A stretch of 64,000 bases of DNA, taken from positions 3,038,001-3,102,000 of the forward strand of contig NZ_CP139972.1 in NCBI RefSeq assembly GCF_034424315.1, given 5' to 3'. The position numbers and the translations under genes are program-made. Positions 17,216 through 26,146 of this stretch are shown one piece after another. Numbering within the stretch: the first letter of the stretch is position 1; each line of letters opens with the position of its first letter. The notes under the pieces are model-generated. The model was not told the origin of the DNA and did no database searches. It was given only the letters and a program-made list of their open reading frames with translations. Source of the DNA: Chitinophaga sancti. GTDB taxonomy: Bacteria > Bacteroidota > Bacteroidia > Chitinophagales > Chitinophagaceae.

Positions 17216-18859
17216 TTATAATTCCCACAGGGTTTCCGTTTCCAGCGGCTTTTCATTTACCTGTATATCCCGGACGATCTTTCCATAATCAAATTTGATC
17301 ACCCGATCAGCATATTTGAAATAGGCATCATCATGTGTAACAGCTATGATCGTCTTACCCTGTTTCTTTAATTCGGGTAATAATTTCTCGTAAAAGTATT
17401 TTCTGAAATATGGGTCCTGATCTGCAGCCCATTCATCCAGCACCAGCACAGGGGCATCTTCCATCAGTGCGAAGATCATCGCCATACGTTTACTCTGGCC
17501 TTTTGAAAACTTCCTCCTGGCTGATTCCTCCCGGTCATCGGCCACTACATTATCCAGCTTCATCACTTTCAACAGCCGCTCGTATTTTTTATTCCCCTCA
17601 AGGGAATAGTTGTCATAGTTTCGGGAAAATAAATGATTATCCGTAAATATGGCGGTCATATGATTCCTGTAGTATTGGTCATCATTCCCTACTTCCTGAT
17701 CATTCAGGAAGATTCGGCCGCCGGTAGGTTTATAGAGTCCTGTCAGGCAATTGATGAAAGTACTCTTCCCACTGCCATTCCCGCCAATGATGAAAATGGT
17801 TTCTCCTTTTGTGATATTGAGATCAACAGGTCCCAGGTGAAAAGTGCTATCCCCTATCCTGGACTCATAATGATAAGTAATATTTTCAAACCGTAAAGCA
17901 CTGACCTCACTCAATGCAGTCAGGGGCTCATGTACAATTTCATTCAGGGGAAGGTTTTTCATTTCTTCCAGGAATGTAGCAATACGCCCGTTGGCCACAA
18001 AGGCACGGGTATAATAATTTTGTAAGCCCAAAAGTGTAGAGACAGGCCCAATAATAAACAGCAGGAGCACCACAAAGGGAATGACCTCTTTTTGTTGCAA
18101 TAAATGTACTGCCGGTAATATGAAGAGGATAATGCCCATCATAAGATAAAGTCCATATTGGCTAAAGAGATTTAAGGCAAGATAGCGGTTCCCGATGCCC
18201 GTCTCCAGATCTCTCACTTCCCGCCTGTTGCGTCCCAGAAAGTGCTCAAACAGGTTATGGCTTTTTATGGTATTCATCTTAAGCTCCTTGAAGCCTTTAA
18301 TAGCGTCATCCACGACTTTGAAATACGCATCATTCATGGACCGCAGGGACAAGACCCTTTGAAAGAGCCGCTTGTTGATAAAGACATACAACAGCACAAG
18401 AAAGCCAATTAGCAATATCACTACCAGCGCCGCTTTTACAGAAAGGATAAAATAATAGGTCAGGCAGATGATCAATGACATCAGCGCACTCAGCGTGGCC
18501 GACAGAAATCCCGGCATGTAGGCAAACAACCTTACATCTTCTACAATACCATAGATCCGCTCCGGACCAATGGTCTCCAATTGTTTGAGACTAGTCTGGC
18601 GAAGAGACTGAAAAATCCTGATCTCATTCTCATAGATCAAATTGAAAGTAAAGCCCACTATCTTCCGTTGGAAAAACAGGTTGAGCCCAAATGAAAGGGC
18701 TATAATGACGAAGAAGAGCTTATCCAGATCAGCTGAAATGAAAATATTTTTGCCTGTAACAATACTATTAATGATAAACAATATCCCAAAGGTGAAAAGG
18801 GAATTGGGAATGGAAATGAGGCAGAGGAAGAGGATCTGTTTCCAATCAGGTTTGAACAT
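17216..18859 (-). CDS. PvdE/SyrD-type peptide-export ABC transporter
   Basis: This 547-residue half-transporter fuses six membrane segments (residues about 10-290) to a C-terminal ATPase. The Walker A is IGGNGSGKST, the signature motif is the degenerate KFSKGQSKRMA, and Walker B is APVLVLDEWAADQDP, followed by the switch His in VTHDD. The size, the degenerate signature and the DEWAADQDP Walker B are typical of the cyclic-peptide exporter family that includes PvdE and SyrD, found with siderophore and lipopeptide NRPS clusters. It likely moves the peptide product, or an acylated precursor, from the cytoplasm to the periplasm. It lies 22 bases upstream of NRPS-D and 70 bases downstream of the DUF2807 gene. 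Confidence 0.92.
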   Translation of the reverse strand: MFKPDWKQILFLCLISIPNSLFTFGILFIINSIVTGKNIFISADLDKLFFVIIALSFGLNLFFQRKIVGFTFNLIYENEIRIFQSLRQTSLKQLETIGPERIYGIVEDVRLFAYMPGFLSATLSALMSLIICLTYYFILSVKAALVVILLIGFLVLLYVFINKRLFQRVLSLRSMNDAYFKVVDDAIKGFKELKMNTIKSHNLFEHFLGRNRREVRDLETGIGNRYLALNLFSQYGLYLMMGIILFILPAVHLLQQKEVIPFVVLLLFIIGPVSTLLGLQNYYTRAFVANGRIATFLEEMKNLPLNEIVHEPLTALSEVSALRFENITYHYESRIGDSTFHLGPVDLNITKGETIFIIGGNGSGKSTFINCLTGLYKPTGGRIFLNDQEVGNDDQYYRNHMTAIFTDNHLFSRNYDNYSLEGNKKYERLLKVMKLDNVVADDREESARRKFSKGQSKRMAMIFALMEDAPVLVLDEWAADQDPYFRKYFYEKLLPELKKQGKTIIAVTHDDAYFKYADRVIKFDYGKIVRDIQVNEKPLETETLWEL

Positions 18860-18929
18860 AAATAAAATATTACGTGTAAATGCCGTGGAGATAAAACTAA
18901 AGTGTGGTTAACAAACAGGGCGATAAATT

Positions 18930-19490
18930 TTATGATTTTATAACATGCAGGGCACTGTTGTCAAGGGAGCCTTTAGGAGCTGTAGAATGGATGGTCTGGG
19001 TATCCGTCTTACCACTGATCTTCAGGTCTGCAGCGTCTTTTGTAGTAATATCGAGCGTGGTCACATCTACATCCAGTGTAGCAGCGGCATTACCGCTTAC
19101 CGTCACATCCAGATGCGTAGCTTTCAGCGTGTTCCCGGCATGCAATTCAGCGGCATTACCCACCTGAATTTTTTTCAGATGACGATAGCTCACATACACA
19201 TTCACGGTTTCTCCATTATGGGTACCTTTGGTGGTTATCTTCAGTATGCTATCTTTCACCGCCACGATCACATCACTAGCAGGAATTCCGGCTATCTTCA
19301 GGGTTGCCTTTTCTTCATTTCCCTGTTTAATATATACTTTGGCAAGGCCACTTACTTCCAGAGAATGAAATCCGGTTAAGGGTTGTGCTGTTTGCTGGGC
19401 AAATCCCATTTTCGCAGGCAACAGCCCTGCGATGCATAACATTACAATGATAATGTTAGTTACGGTTGGTAGCTTTTTCTTTTCTTTCAC
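18930..19490 (-). CDS. DUF2807 (GIN-domain) secreted protein
   Basis: A 186-residue exported protein with an N-terminal hydrophobic signal (IIIVMLCIAGLLPAKMGFAQ). Its single beta-helical head domain has the DUF2807 pattern: GFHSLEVSGLAKVYIKQGNE, then repeating strands with NAAELHAGN, SGNAAATLDVD and KDAADLKISG. Such proteins are common in the Bacteroidota envelope and are thought to be surface or periplasmic adhesin-like modules; no enzymatic role is known. The first 35 bases overlap the end of the TonB-dependent receptor gene, so the two are probably coupled. Its presence inside an NRPS operon is unusual and may mean that the receptor and this protein handle the product at the cell surface. 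Confidence 0.8.
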   Translation of the reverse strand: MKEKKKLPTVTNIIIVMLCIAGLLPAKMGFAQQTAQPLTGFHSLEVSGLAKVYIKQGNEEKATLKIAGIPASDVIVAVKDSILKITTKGTHNGETVNVYVSYRHLKKIQVGNAAELHAGNTLKATHLDVTVSGNAAATLDVDVTTLDITTKDAADLKISGKTDTQTIHSTAPKGSLDNSALHVIKS

Positions 19491-21843
19491 TTTGGTTACT
19501 ATTTTGGTTAAAACGATATACTACACTCAGTCTATACCGGGCGGCATTACTGTTAATGACCCTGTTGAAGACAAAGTTGTCTCCTTTCACTGTTACCCGG
19601 GTCTTTCTTGTATTCAATACATTGGTGGCATCAAATACAACGACACATTTATCTTTCAGGAAGCTCTTGCTCAATCCAAGATCTACATAGTAAAATGATT
19701 TGGTATGGCTTTGTGCATTGTTCTGAGGGCTGACCAGATTATACCGCCCCTGGAAAGTGAAGCCATAGATCATTTTGACACGGGTGCCTATCCTCGTATT
19801 CCAGGATACATTGGAATAGTCAAAGTTCAATCTGTTATATTCCCCCCGCTGTTCGAATCCGTATAGATTATATTCTGCGGTGAATTGAAGCCATTTTAGT
19901 GGGTCATAAGTACCAGACAGCTCTACGCCATAGCGGGTTTCCTTATCCAGGTTTACAGGCATGGTGATAAAGCTGGCGTTGTCATTCCGGGATGTATAGA
20001 AGAATATGAAGTCTTTCGTTTGCTGAAAATATATAGATGGATGAAAGGTAATCTTAGACCAGTGCTGTAAGAGGTTTAACTGCACCACATTTGAATAGGC
20101 CGGATCCATCTCCGGATTGCCGATATACTGGGAATTGAAATTCGTCAGCTCCACAAAAGGATACAATAACTGTAAAGAAGGGCGGCTGATCCGCCGGCTA
20201 AAATTTAGCTGTAAGGTAGTGCTCTCTTTCAGCAGATAGCTCACTCCCAGTGAAGGGAAAAGCTTATTATAATCTTTCCTGTTATTGTAAGTATTATCAT
20301 GGTCACTAATCTCAATGTGGGTAAACTCCGCACGCAGGCCCGCCATATAGCTGAATTTGCCTGCTTTGGACTGGAACTGTGCATAGGCACTGCCGATCCT
20401 TTCATCGTAATCAAGTACATTATTGATACCCTCATAGATCAGCCATTGATCGGCGACCAGTGTCTCTGCCCTGTAATCACTGACTACAGATCTGTTCTCC
20501 AGCTTGACACCCAGGTCCAGTTTGGATTTCTCGCCTATAGGATTTGCAAAGTCGGATTGTATCAGAAAATCTTTGCTGCTGCCATCAGAGCTTGTGCGGA
20601 GTGGTGACAAATCTTTTTCTACAGGGTAGGTCTTTTTCGTATCCAGATGCCAGTCTTTGTCACTGTTCCAGAAATCATATTGCATATCCAGGGTAAGCTT
20701 CCGGTCCTTTTTCTCAAAATGGTGTGTATAATTGAACTCAAGCTGATTATAATTCCGGTTTTCCTTCGAAGTACCACTTCTGGCAAGGGTACTATCTTTC
20801 AGGTCGGTGCTGTTAGCGTCTCCATAACTATAGTCCAGCCTGTCTTTATCACTATCCCGGGTCTCATTTCTGAAAAATGCCAGTGTGACACTGTTCTTAT
20901 CATTGATAAAATAGTCTCCACCCAGATAAAATACTTTCCCATCATCATGCCTTTTTTCGTGCTGTACCATGTTTAACAGGGTGGTCACACCAGTATCTGT
21001 CACTGACTGCGATGATGTGTAGTAGCCGATATAGTCAGCGTAGAGATACCCAATATTGGAAAAGAGGTTGAGTTTACCGGTTCTGTAGTTAAGGTTCACA
21101 TTCACTCTTTCGTCATTCGGGTGGCCCCCAACGACCCTTACCTGTCCGGTAAATCCGGAGTCTTTACTTTTCTTCAGGACGATATTAATAATTCCGGCCG
21201 ATCCTTCAGCATCGTATTGTGCGGAAGGAGTAGTGATCAGCTCTATCTTTTCAATATTATCGGCGGGGATCTGTTCCAGCGCATTATTCAGTGTAAGCCC
21301 TGAACGTTTTCCATTGACCAGCACATTGACATTGCTATTGCCGCGAATACTCACTACACCCTTTGCATCTACTGTCACTGAGGGTATATTGTCCAGTATA
21401 TCTATAGCGGAGCCGCTTTGGGAAAGGATATCCTTCCCTACCAGGAAGACCTTTTTATCCAATTGCAGCATCACCTGCGATTTCTCGCCGGTAACTACAT
21501 GCTCATTCAGGTCTGTGATATTTCGCTCCAGCAGCAGATTGCCCAGATGTTGCTTCGCCTTCTCAGGAGTGATCATGATATCCTTTTCAAATAAACGGTA
21601 ACCAACATATTGGACCTGTAACTTGTAATGACCGGCCGGAATTTCATTTATTTCAAAATCCCCTTTCTCATTAGTAATTACTCCGGAGATGACTTTCATG
21701 GAAGTATCCCGCAGCCCAATAGAAGCATACGGCACTGGTGCCTGGGTCTTTGTGTCTAAAACTTTACCTGTAACTGCACCGGACTGCTGGGCGTACATTC
21801 TGAAACTGATCAGCAATAATAAGAGGGAAAGGGTCTTCTGCAT
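19456..21843 (-). CDS. TonB-dependent receptor-like outer-membrane barrel
   Basis: This 795-residue protein has a signal peptide (LSLLLLLISFRMYAQ), a CarboxypepD_reg-like domain (GAVTGKVLDTKTQAPVPYAS, residues about 22-105), a plug domain (IDILDNIPSVTVDAKG...NGKRSG), and a large beta-barrel of the Bacteroidota 'outer membrane beta-barrel' type. The barrel ends RLSVVYRF before a short charged extension. Such receptors import ligands with TonB energy. Inside an NRPS operon next to a PvdE-type exporter it could re-import a metal-loaded product, bind the product for self-protection, or act as an exit partner. It lies 16 bases after the CmlA-like gene. The specific ligand cannot be read from sequence. 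Confidence 0.85.
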   Translation of the reverse strand: MQKTLSLLLLLISFRMYAQQSGAVTGKVLDTKTQAPVPYASIGLRDTSMKVISGVITNEKGDFEINEIPAGHYKLQVQYVGYRLFEKDIMITPEKAKQHLGNLLLERNITDLNEHVVTGEKSQVMLQLDKKVFLVGKDILSQSGSAIDILDNIPSVTVDAKGVVSIRGNSNVNVLVNGKRSGLTLNNALEQIPADNIEKIELITTPSAQYDAEGSAGIINIVLKKSKDSGFTGQVRVVGGHPNDERVNVNLNYRTGKLNLFSNIGYLYADYIGYYTSSQSVTDTGVTTLLNMVQHEKRHDDGKVFYLGGDYFINDKNSVTLAFFRNETRDSDKDRLDYSYGDANSTDLKDSTLARSGTSKENRNYNQLEFNYTHHFEKKDRKLTLDMQYDFWNSDKDWHLDTKKTYPVEKDLSPLRTSSDGSSKDFLIQSDFANPIGEKSKLDLGVKLENRSVVSDYRAETLVADQWLIYEGINNVLDYDERIGSAYAQFQSKAGKFSYMAGLRAEFTHIEISDHDNTYNNRKDYNKLFPSLGVSYLLKESTTLQLNFSRRISRPSLQLLYPFVELTNFNSQYIGNPEMDPAYSNVVQLNLLQHWSKITFHPSIYFQQTKDFIFFYTSRNDNASFITMPVNLDKETRYGVELSGTYDPLKWLQFTAEYNLYGFEQRGEYNRLNFDYSNVSWNTRIGTRVKMIYGFTFQGRYNLVSPQNNAQSHTKSFYYVDLGLSKSFLKDKCVVVFDATNVLNTRKTRVTVKGDNFVFNRVINSNAARYRLSVVYRFNQNSNQSERKEKATNRN

Positions 21844-21859
21844 TAAACTGGATTATTAG

Positions 21860-23488
21860 CTACAGCGCCAATTCAGGTGCTGTTTTATATTCTATGATCT
21901 TTTCACCAAAAAGCCGTTCTGGTTCTATTCCTTTTGCCCGGCAATATTCCAACAGCTTATTAGATTCTACAATGGGCTTGGATTCATCTGTATATTTGAT
22001 AGAGCTGATATATTTCAACCAGGGCTCCATCCCCATTGCATATACAAATACATTATCCGGACTGAATACATCGATCAGGGCTTTTGACTGTTCAAAGTTA
22101 CAACCAGCCAGACGTCTGGAATCATCCTTATCACGAGGCAGCTGCTCAGGCATCAAAGGACCATACAGCCATGTGAGTGGTGCGCCTTCACACTCCATAC
22201 CCAGGAAAATGACATTGATATCTCCTACTACCTTGTGTATCCGCTCATATAATTTGGGTGAAATATTACAGGAATCGGCGGCGAAGAGCATGCTAAACCC
22301 ATCACTGAATTTTACAAAGTGGCATAATTTACTCCTTACATCCAGATCACAGTGCTCACCAATAAATGGTAATCCTGTAATGACACAATCGTCAAATGTG
22401 ATCGTTTCCATTTCGCCCAGCTCTATGATATTATTGAATCCTATTCTCTGGAACATCATCTTCAGGCTTGGGTCCTGAAGGGTACCACCATTACACCTGG
22501 GCACAACAATATTCTTTATTCTTTTCCTGATCCGTAACAAGGTCTCAAACAAAATGTGATCCTGGTGATTATGTGTTATCAATACATAGTCGATGGTTTC
22601 AGGTAGGTCCTCATAAGAATATCTTGAAATATCAGATTCATATCCGTAACTGATCAGCGGGTCTGCCAGAATCGTCGTATGCTTGGTTTCAGTCAGAATG
22701 CAGGCATGGCCAAAATATCTGGTCAACACTCCATCTCCGGAATAACGTTCGTATCTTTTTGGTTCTTCTGTGGTAAAGAAACTTTTAAACAACGCTTCTT
22801 TATCCGGCTCAATATAGAATAATTCCTTTATGTAGCCAAATTTTCCGGGCTTGTCCGCCATCTCGAAAAGCTCGTCTATCACAGTACTTCTGAATGGCAT
22901 GTTCACTCTTAATATGTCATCGCCTGGCAGTTTAGGAGTGCTCAGTACAAATGAACGGGAGTCGTCATCTTTCACCAGGAAGAGATTGAAGCTCTGAAGG
23001 GATTCGTCATAAAACTCAGTTTCATACAAGAGAGATTCAAAAAACCGGAATGAAGGATTATTGTTCACGTCATAGACAAGCTCCACCAATCCCTGTAAGC
23101 GTTGAGGGATCTTTGGATATAGATCTGTCAGGGAATATCCCTTCGCTTCCTTTCTGAGCATTTCATTCAGCTGCATAATGTCATCCCTAAGGCCCAGTAA
23201 GCCGGCACATTTATCGAGGGTATTATTGATCAGCCCTTTGATCTCATCTACTCTTTTTCCATTATAGTCTATAAATGGACCGCCCAGCATCTTAGGGCTC
23301 TTTACTGCTGCCGCGTGGATCATTGGGTTCTGAACATAGGAGTTCATTATTTTAAGATGCCTGTCTTTGATATTCATGGCAGCCGTTGCAGGCGATACCA
23401 GATGGGGCCAGGCATACCAGTTATCTACAAGGGGCTCTATCGCCAGATTAGGCTTGATATAGACAAGATCTTCATTTTTGATTTCCAT
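21860..23488 (-). CDS. CmlA-type diiron beta-hydroxylase (MBL fold)
   Basis: This 542-residue protein pairs a unique N-terminal domain (about 1-245) with a metallo-beta-lactamase-fold domain. The metal motif is THNHQDH (H306, H308, D310, H311), followed by FIGEHCDL (E378) and FAADSCN (D405). Spacing and the added glutamate match CmlA and FrsH, non-haem diiron oxygenases that beta-hydroxylate amino acids held on NRPS carrier domains. The length also matches CmlA (about 530). Expected role here is beta-hydroxylation of one carrier-bound residue. Which one is uncertain; Tyr on NRPS-A is a candidate because CmlA itself acts on an aromatic residue. It lies between the decarboxylase and the receptor genes, with gaps of 16-20 bases. 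A plain hydrolase of the MBL fold is the alternative. Confidence 0.8.
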   Translation of the reverse strand: MEIKNEDLVYIKPNLAIEPLVDNWYAWPHLVSPATAAMNIKDRHLKIMNSYVQNPMIHAAAVKSPKMLGGPFIDYNGKRVDEIKGLINNTLDKCAGLLGLRDDIMQLNEMLRKEAKGYSLTDLYPKIPQRLQGLVELVYDVNNNPSFRFFESLLYETEFYDESLQSFNLFLVKDDDSRSFVLSTPKLPGDDILRVNMPFRSTVIDELFEMADKPGKFGYIKELFYIEPDKEALFKSFFTTEEPKRYERYSGDGVLTRYFGHACILTETKHTTILADPLISYGYESDISRYSYEDLPETIDYVLITHNHQDHILFETLLRIRKRIKNIVVPRCNGGTLQDPSLKMMFQRIGFNNIIELGEMETITFDDCVITGLPFIGEHCDLDVRSKLCHFVKFSDGFSMLFAADSCNISPKLYERIHKVVGDINVIFLGMECEGAPLTWLYGPLMPEQLPRDKDDSRRLAGCNFEQSKALIDVFSPDNVFVYAMGMEPWLKYISSIKYTDESKPIVESNKLLEYCRAKGIEPERLFGEKIIEYKTAPELAL

Positions 23489-23508
23489 GATATAAAATAT
23501 TTAATGAT

Positions 23509-24996
23509 TTAAAGTATTACTGCTGCTGCAATGGTTTCCTGTTCCTGCAGTATCTCCTGCAGATCCTGAGGGGATGTATAAGGGTTCATGAGTACAGCCC
23601 TCAGCCAGACAACCCTTTCCCCACTACCTGAGGCATCGGGGATTTCGGTATAAGAGACAAAGGAGCTTCCTTTATCAAACTGCCTTTTCTGGATAATGAC
23701 ATTCAACCGGTTCAGCTCCTGTTGTTCCGTTTTGGATAAGGTTCCTTTCTTCACCCTGGTGCGCAACCAGGTGGGCACATAACGGTATAGCACGATGTTC
23801 AGTTCTGGTGTGTTATACAGCTCAAAACTGCCATGAGCCGCCACCAGCTCACCAAAATACCGGGCACGGTCATGATTGCTTTCCAGGATCTCGGCATATC
23901 CTTCTTTTCCGATCAGGCGCAATACGCCATGGATAATAAATGCTGAAAAGGGTCTGGAGCCTTCGATGGTATATTTCCCCAGATCGATACCGCCCTTACG
24001 GGCCTGATAATGACTGTTTATTTCAGAATATCCGGCCAGCTCAGGGCTCTTAAATAGGCAGACGCTTATACCCATAGGCAGGTAGAGCTGTTTGTGACCA
24101 CATAAGGTGATCGAATCCGCCTGCGTTATGCCCTGCAGCTTATCAGCCAGCTTGTCGGAGAACATGAAAGCACCGCCAAAAGCCGCGTCAACGTGAAAAT
24201 GTACATCATGTTCGGCTGCTACTTCTGCCATCATCTCCAGGGGATCAATAATGCCAGCTTCCGTGGTACCAGCAACGCCTATGAGAGCCAGCACCAGTGT
24301 GCCTGCTTTCTTATAGTTCTCCATCATCCCGCTCAGCATCCCGCGACCTTCTGCCGATTTCAGTATAGCCGGGTCAATCTTGATAAACGATTGGTAACCT
24401 AATCCCAGCAGCCGCATCGCCTTATTCATAGAATAATGGGAATGTGCTGTACCCAGGACGACTATATCCGTATACCCTTTATTGACCATACTTTTCAGCA
24501 GGCCTATATTATTAATCGATGCCGAAGGATCTTCAGGGTTGCTTAGTTTCTTTGATAAGGCATAGCTCAGTGCAGTAATGTTCGACAAGGTACCGCCACT
24601 GGTAATATTTCCCAGGCAATGATCGGGATCAGGGGTATAATACTTATAGAATTCTTCTCCCTTCTGAAAGAATATCCTGTGCAGTTCACCAATCACTTCT
24701 CTTTCAATGTGGGTGGCTATACCGGAAGTCTCCAGTTTTACGAGATTTTGGTTGAACAAGGCCATACATCCATGCAGTTCATGCATGAGTGGTGGCACCG
24801 GCCCGGTCATGTGTCCTATATACCGGGGATGGGCGACATTTACAATTTGAGGTGCCAGCTCCTGTTTTACAAAATCGATATATGCCTCTGCACTGGCTGG
24901 TGTATATCCCTGCTCAAATGGGAAAGCATCTAATAATTTTCCTTCAAACTGACAGGAGAATAGTTTGGGTATTCCAATAGCGGCTGTAGTTTTCAC
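23509..24996 (-). CDS. PanP-like PLP-dependent aspartate 1-decarboxylase
   Basis: This 495-residue group II PLP decarboxylase shows TSGGTLSNITAL (phosphate-binding region), FHVDAAFGGAF (the Asp that contacts the pyridine ring), and the PLP lysine in LCGHKQLYLPMG. The HKQLY.PMG form, together with NQNLVKLETSG...ER.VIGELHRIF, is characteristic of PanP-type aspartate 1-decarboxylases rather than of glutamate or aromatic decarboxylases, which usually have a DxHKW motif. The expected reaction is L-Asp to beta-alanine plus CO2 in the cytoplasm. This fits an NRPS-C adenylation domain with a beta-alanine-like code in the same operon, so it probably supplies a dedicated building block. It follows the nucleotidyltransferase by 139 bases and precedes the CmlA-like gene by 20. 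Confidence 0.82.
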   Translation of the reverse strand: MKTTAAIGIPKLFSCQFEGKLLDAFPFEQGYTPASAEAYIDFVKQELAPQIVNVAHPRYIGHMTGPVPPLMHELHGCMALFNQNLVKLETSGIATHIEREVIGELHRIFFQKGEEFYKYYTPDPDHCLGNITSGGTLSNITALSYALSKKLSNPEDPSASINNIGLLKSMVNKGYTDIVVLGTAHSHYSMNKAMRLLGLGYQSFIKIDPAILKSAEGRGMLSGMMENYKKAGTLVLALIGVAGTTEAGIIDPLEMMAEVAAEHDVHFHVDAAFGGAFMFSDKLADKLQGITQADSITLCGHKQLYLPMGISVCLFKSPELAGYSEINSHYQARKGGIDLGKYTIEGSRPFSAFIIHGVLRLIGKEGYAEILESNHDRARYFGELVAAHGSFELYNTPELNIVLYRYVPTWLRTRVKKGTLSKTEQQELNRLNVIIQKRQFDKGSSFVSYTEIPDASGSGERVVWLRAVLMNPYTSPQDLQEILQEQETIAAAVIL

Positions 24997-25019
24997 CGGC
25001 TAAGTATTTTAAGGTTCGG

Positions 25020-25129
25020 CTAATTTTGTAATATACCGGCTGTCACCTGTTTCTCCCTGAGGTCTGTGATCCAGGTGGTCATTTCTTCAGCGGGTTTGGG
25101 AAAGCCTGATCGGGATAGTGGCTGATCAT
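25020..25129 (-). pseudogene. 3' remnant of a second ANT(6)-like gene
   Basis: The gap before the decarboxylase is not empty. On the minus strand it encodes ISHYPDQAFPNP in one frame, then, after a one-base shift, PAEEMTTWITDLREKQ followed by a stop at 25020-25022. This aligns with the C-terminal part of the intact neighbour (ISAYPELTFLNP then AKEVTAWIYALREKKE). It is therefore a frameshifted copy of that gene's 3' end, left by a tandem duplication and deletion, or the original end displaced by recombination. Confidence 0.75.
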
Positions 25130-25135
25130 AATACT

Positions 25136-26146
25136 TTACATTTCTTTATCTTTATTCATTCTGGTGGTTTTTGGAGTTGAATAATGACTGTACAGGGGGA
25201 GTTTCTGCTGTTCCTTTTTTTCCCGGAGTGCATAGATCCATGCTGTCACTTCCTTTGCCGGATTCAGGAAAGTAAGCTCAGGGTATGCGCTGATTATGAA
25301 ATCTGTCAGATAAGTGAATAATGAAATAGTCTCTATCAGACTGTTCCAGGCATCATCCGGCTCATAATGCCCAAATATGTATGGTAGCCTGCTTACTACA
25401 TATGACTCTCCCCATTCTTCTACATAGCGACCACTTTGCCAGGTCTCAAAATCTTTTCCTTTCAACGTTTTCGTTTGTAGCTCCATTAAATAGAGAAGAT
25501 TATATTTCAGGCCGTTGTCGTATTGGATCTTTGCACTGAAATAATTACCCCGGTGTAGTTTTACTGCCATAAACCATGCATGATGCCAAAATTTATTTAC
25601 AATATGGCCTACACGATCCAGGTTAAAATAATTCTCCGGAAGGAACCTGCATTTCTGTTCTATGTAAGTCAGTCTCTTATGATAATCCTTCTTATCTACC
25701 AAACAGTGAAACCCTCTGCTGATGTATTCCATAAAAAAGGAAATCCTTTGGTCAATGACCTTCTTCAGGTGAGTAGGTATAACGGCATACAATAATTTCT
25801 GATCCTTTAACCGCACATATTGAAAGAGCCAGAACAAGAGGCGGCTATCCAGGAAAAAGACATCCAGTGCCACTTCTCCGGAAAAGAAGATCTTTTTACC
25901 CATCAGGCCTGCTGCAATATTATCCTGGTAGCAGGCAATTGGTGGGGCGATCTGTGCTACCCATTCGCTTGTATTTTCATACCATTTTACATTACGGGAA
26001 AAGATGGAAATGTCAATATCAGAATATTCGTCTGCCTGCTTGTGCTGCCTGCTTTGAGAGCCGGTGATGATAACATAGGCTATATCTTCATTTTGAGCAG
26101 CCCAATGCCGTAATTTATCAATGATCGCTTCCTTGTGCTTGTTCAT
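25136..26146 (-). CDS. ANT(6)-like nucleotidyltransferase
   Basis: The 336-residue protein resembles aminoglycoside 6-adenylyltransferases (AadE/streptomycin type). The nucleotidyltransferase core is ITGSQSRQ...YSDIDISIF (G29-S30, metal-binding D43 and D45). It continues with VALDVFFLD and a helical second half including HIVNKFWHHAWFMAVKLHRG and DNGLKYNLLYLMELQ, typical of the ANT(6) C-terminal domain. It overlaps the 3' end of NRPS-C by 29 bases, so it is translationally coupled to the synthetase. No aminoglycoside genes are nearby. It may adenylylate the peptide, an intermediate or a competing compound, for self-resistance or tailoring; this is inference. The last ~20 residues (YSHYSTPKTTRMNKDKEM) extend beyond the part shared with the adjacent remnant. 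Confidence 0.75.
   Translation of the reverse strand: MNKHKEAIIDKLRHWAAQNEDIAYVIITGSQSRQHKQADEYSDIDISIFSRNVKWYENTSEWVAQIAPPIACYQDNIAAGLMGKKIFFSGEVALDVFFLDSRLLFWLFQYVRLKDQKLLYAVIPTHLKKVIDQRISFFMEYISRGFHCLVDKKDYHKRLTYIEQKCRFLPENYFNLDRVGHIVNKFWHHAWFMAVKLHRGNYFSAKIQYDNGLKYNLLYLMELQTKTLKGKDFETWQSGRYVEEWGESYVVSRLPYIFGHYEPDDAWNSLIETISLFTYLTDFIISAYPELTFLNPAKEVTAWIYALREKKEQQKLPLYSHYSTPKTTRMNKDKEM

Noticed and set aside
17194..17256. Longer N-terminus for NRPS-D starting at 17256
   Set aside because: It overlaps the ABC transporter gene by 41 bases and adds residues not typical of a C domain; the Met at 17193 starts directly at the C-domain pattern.
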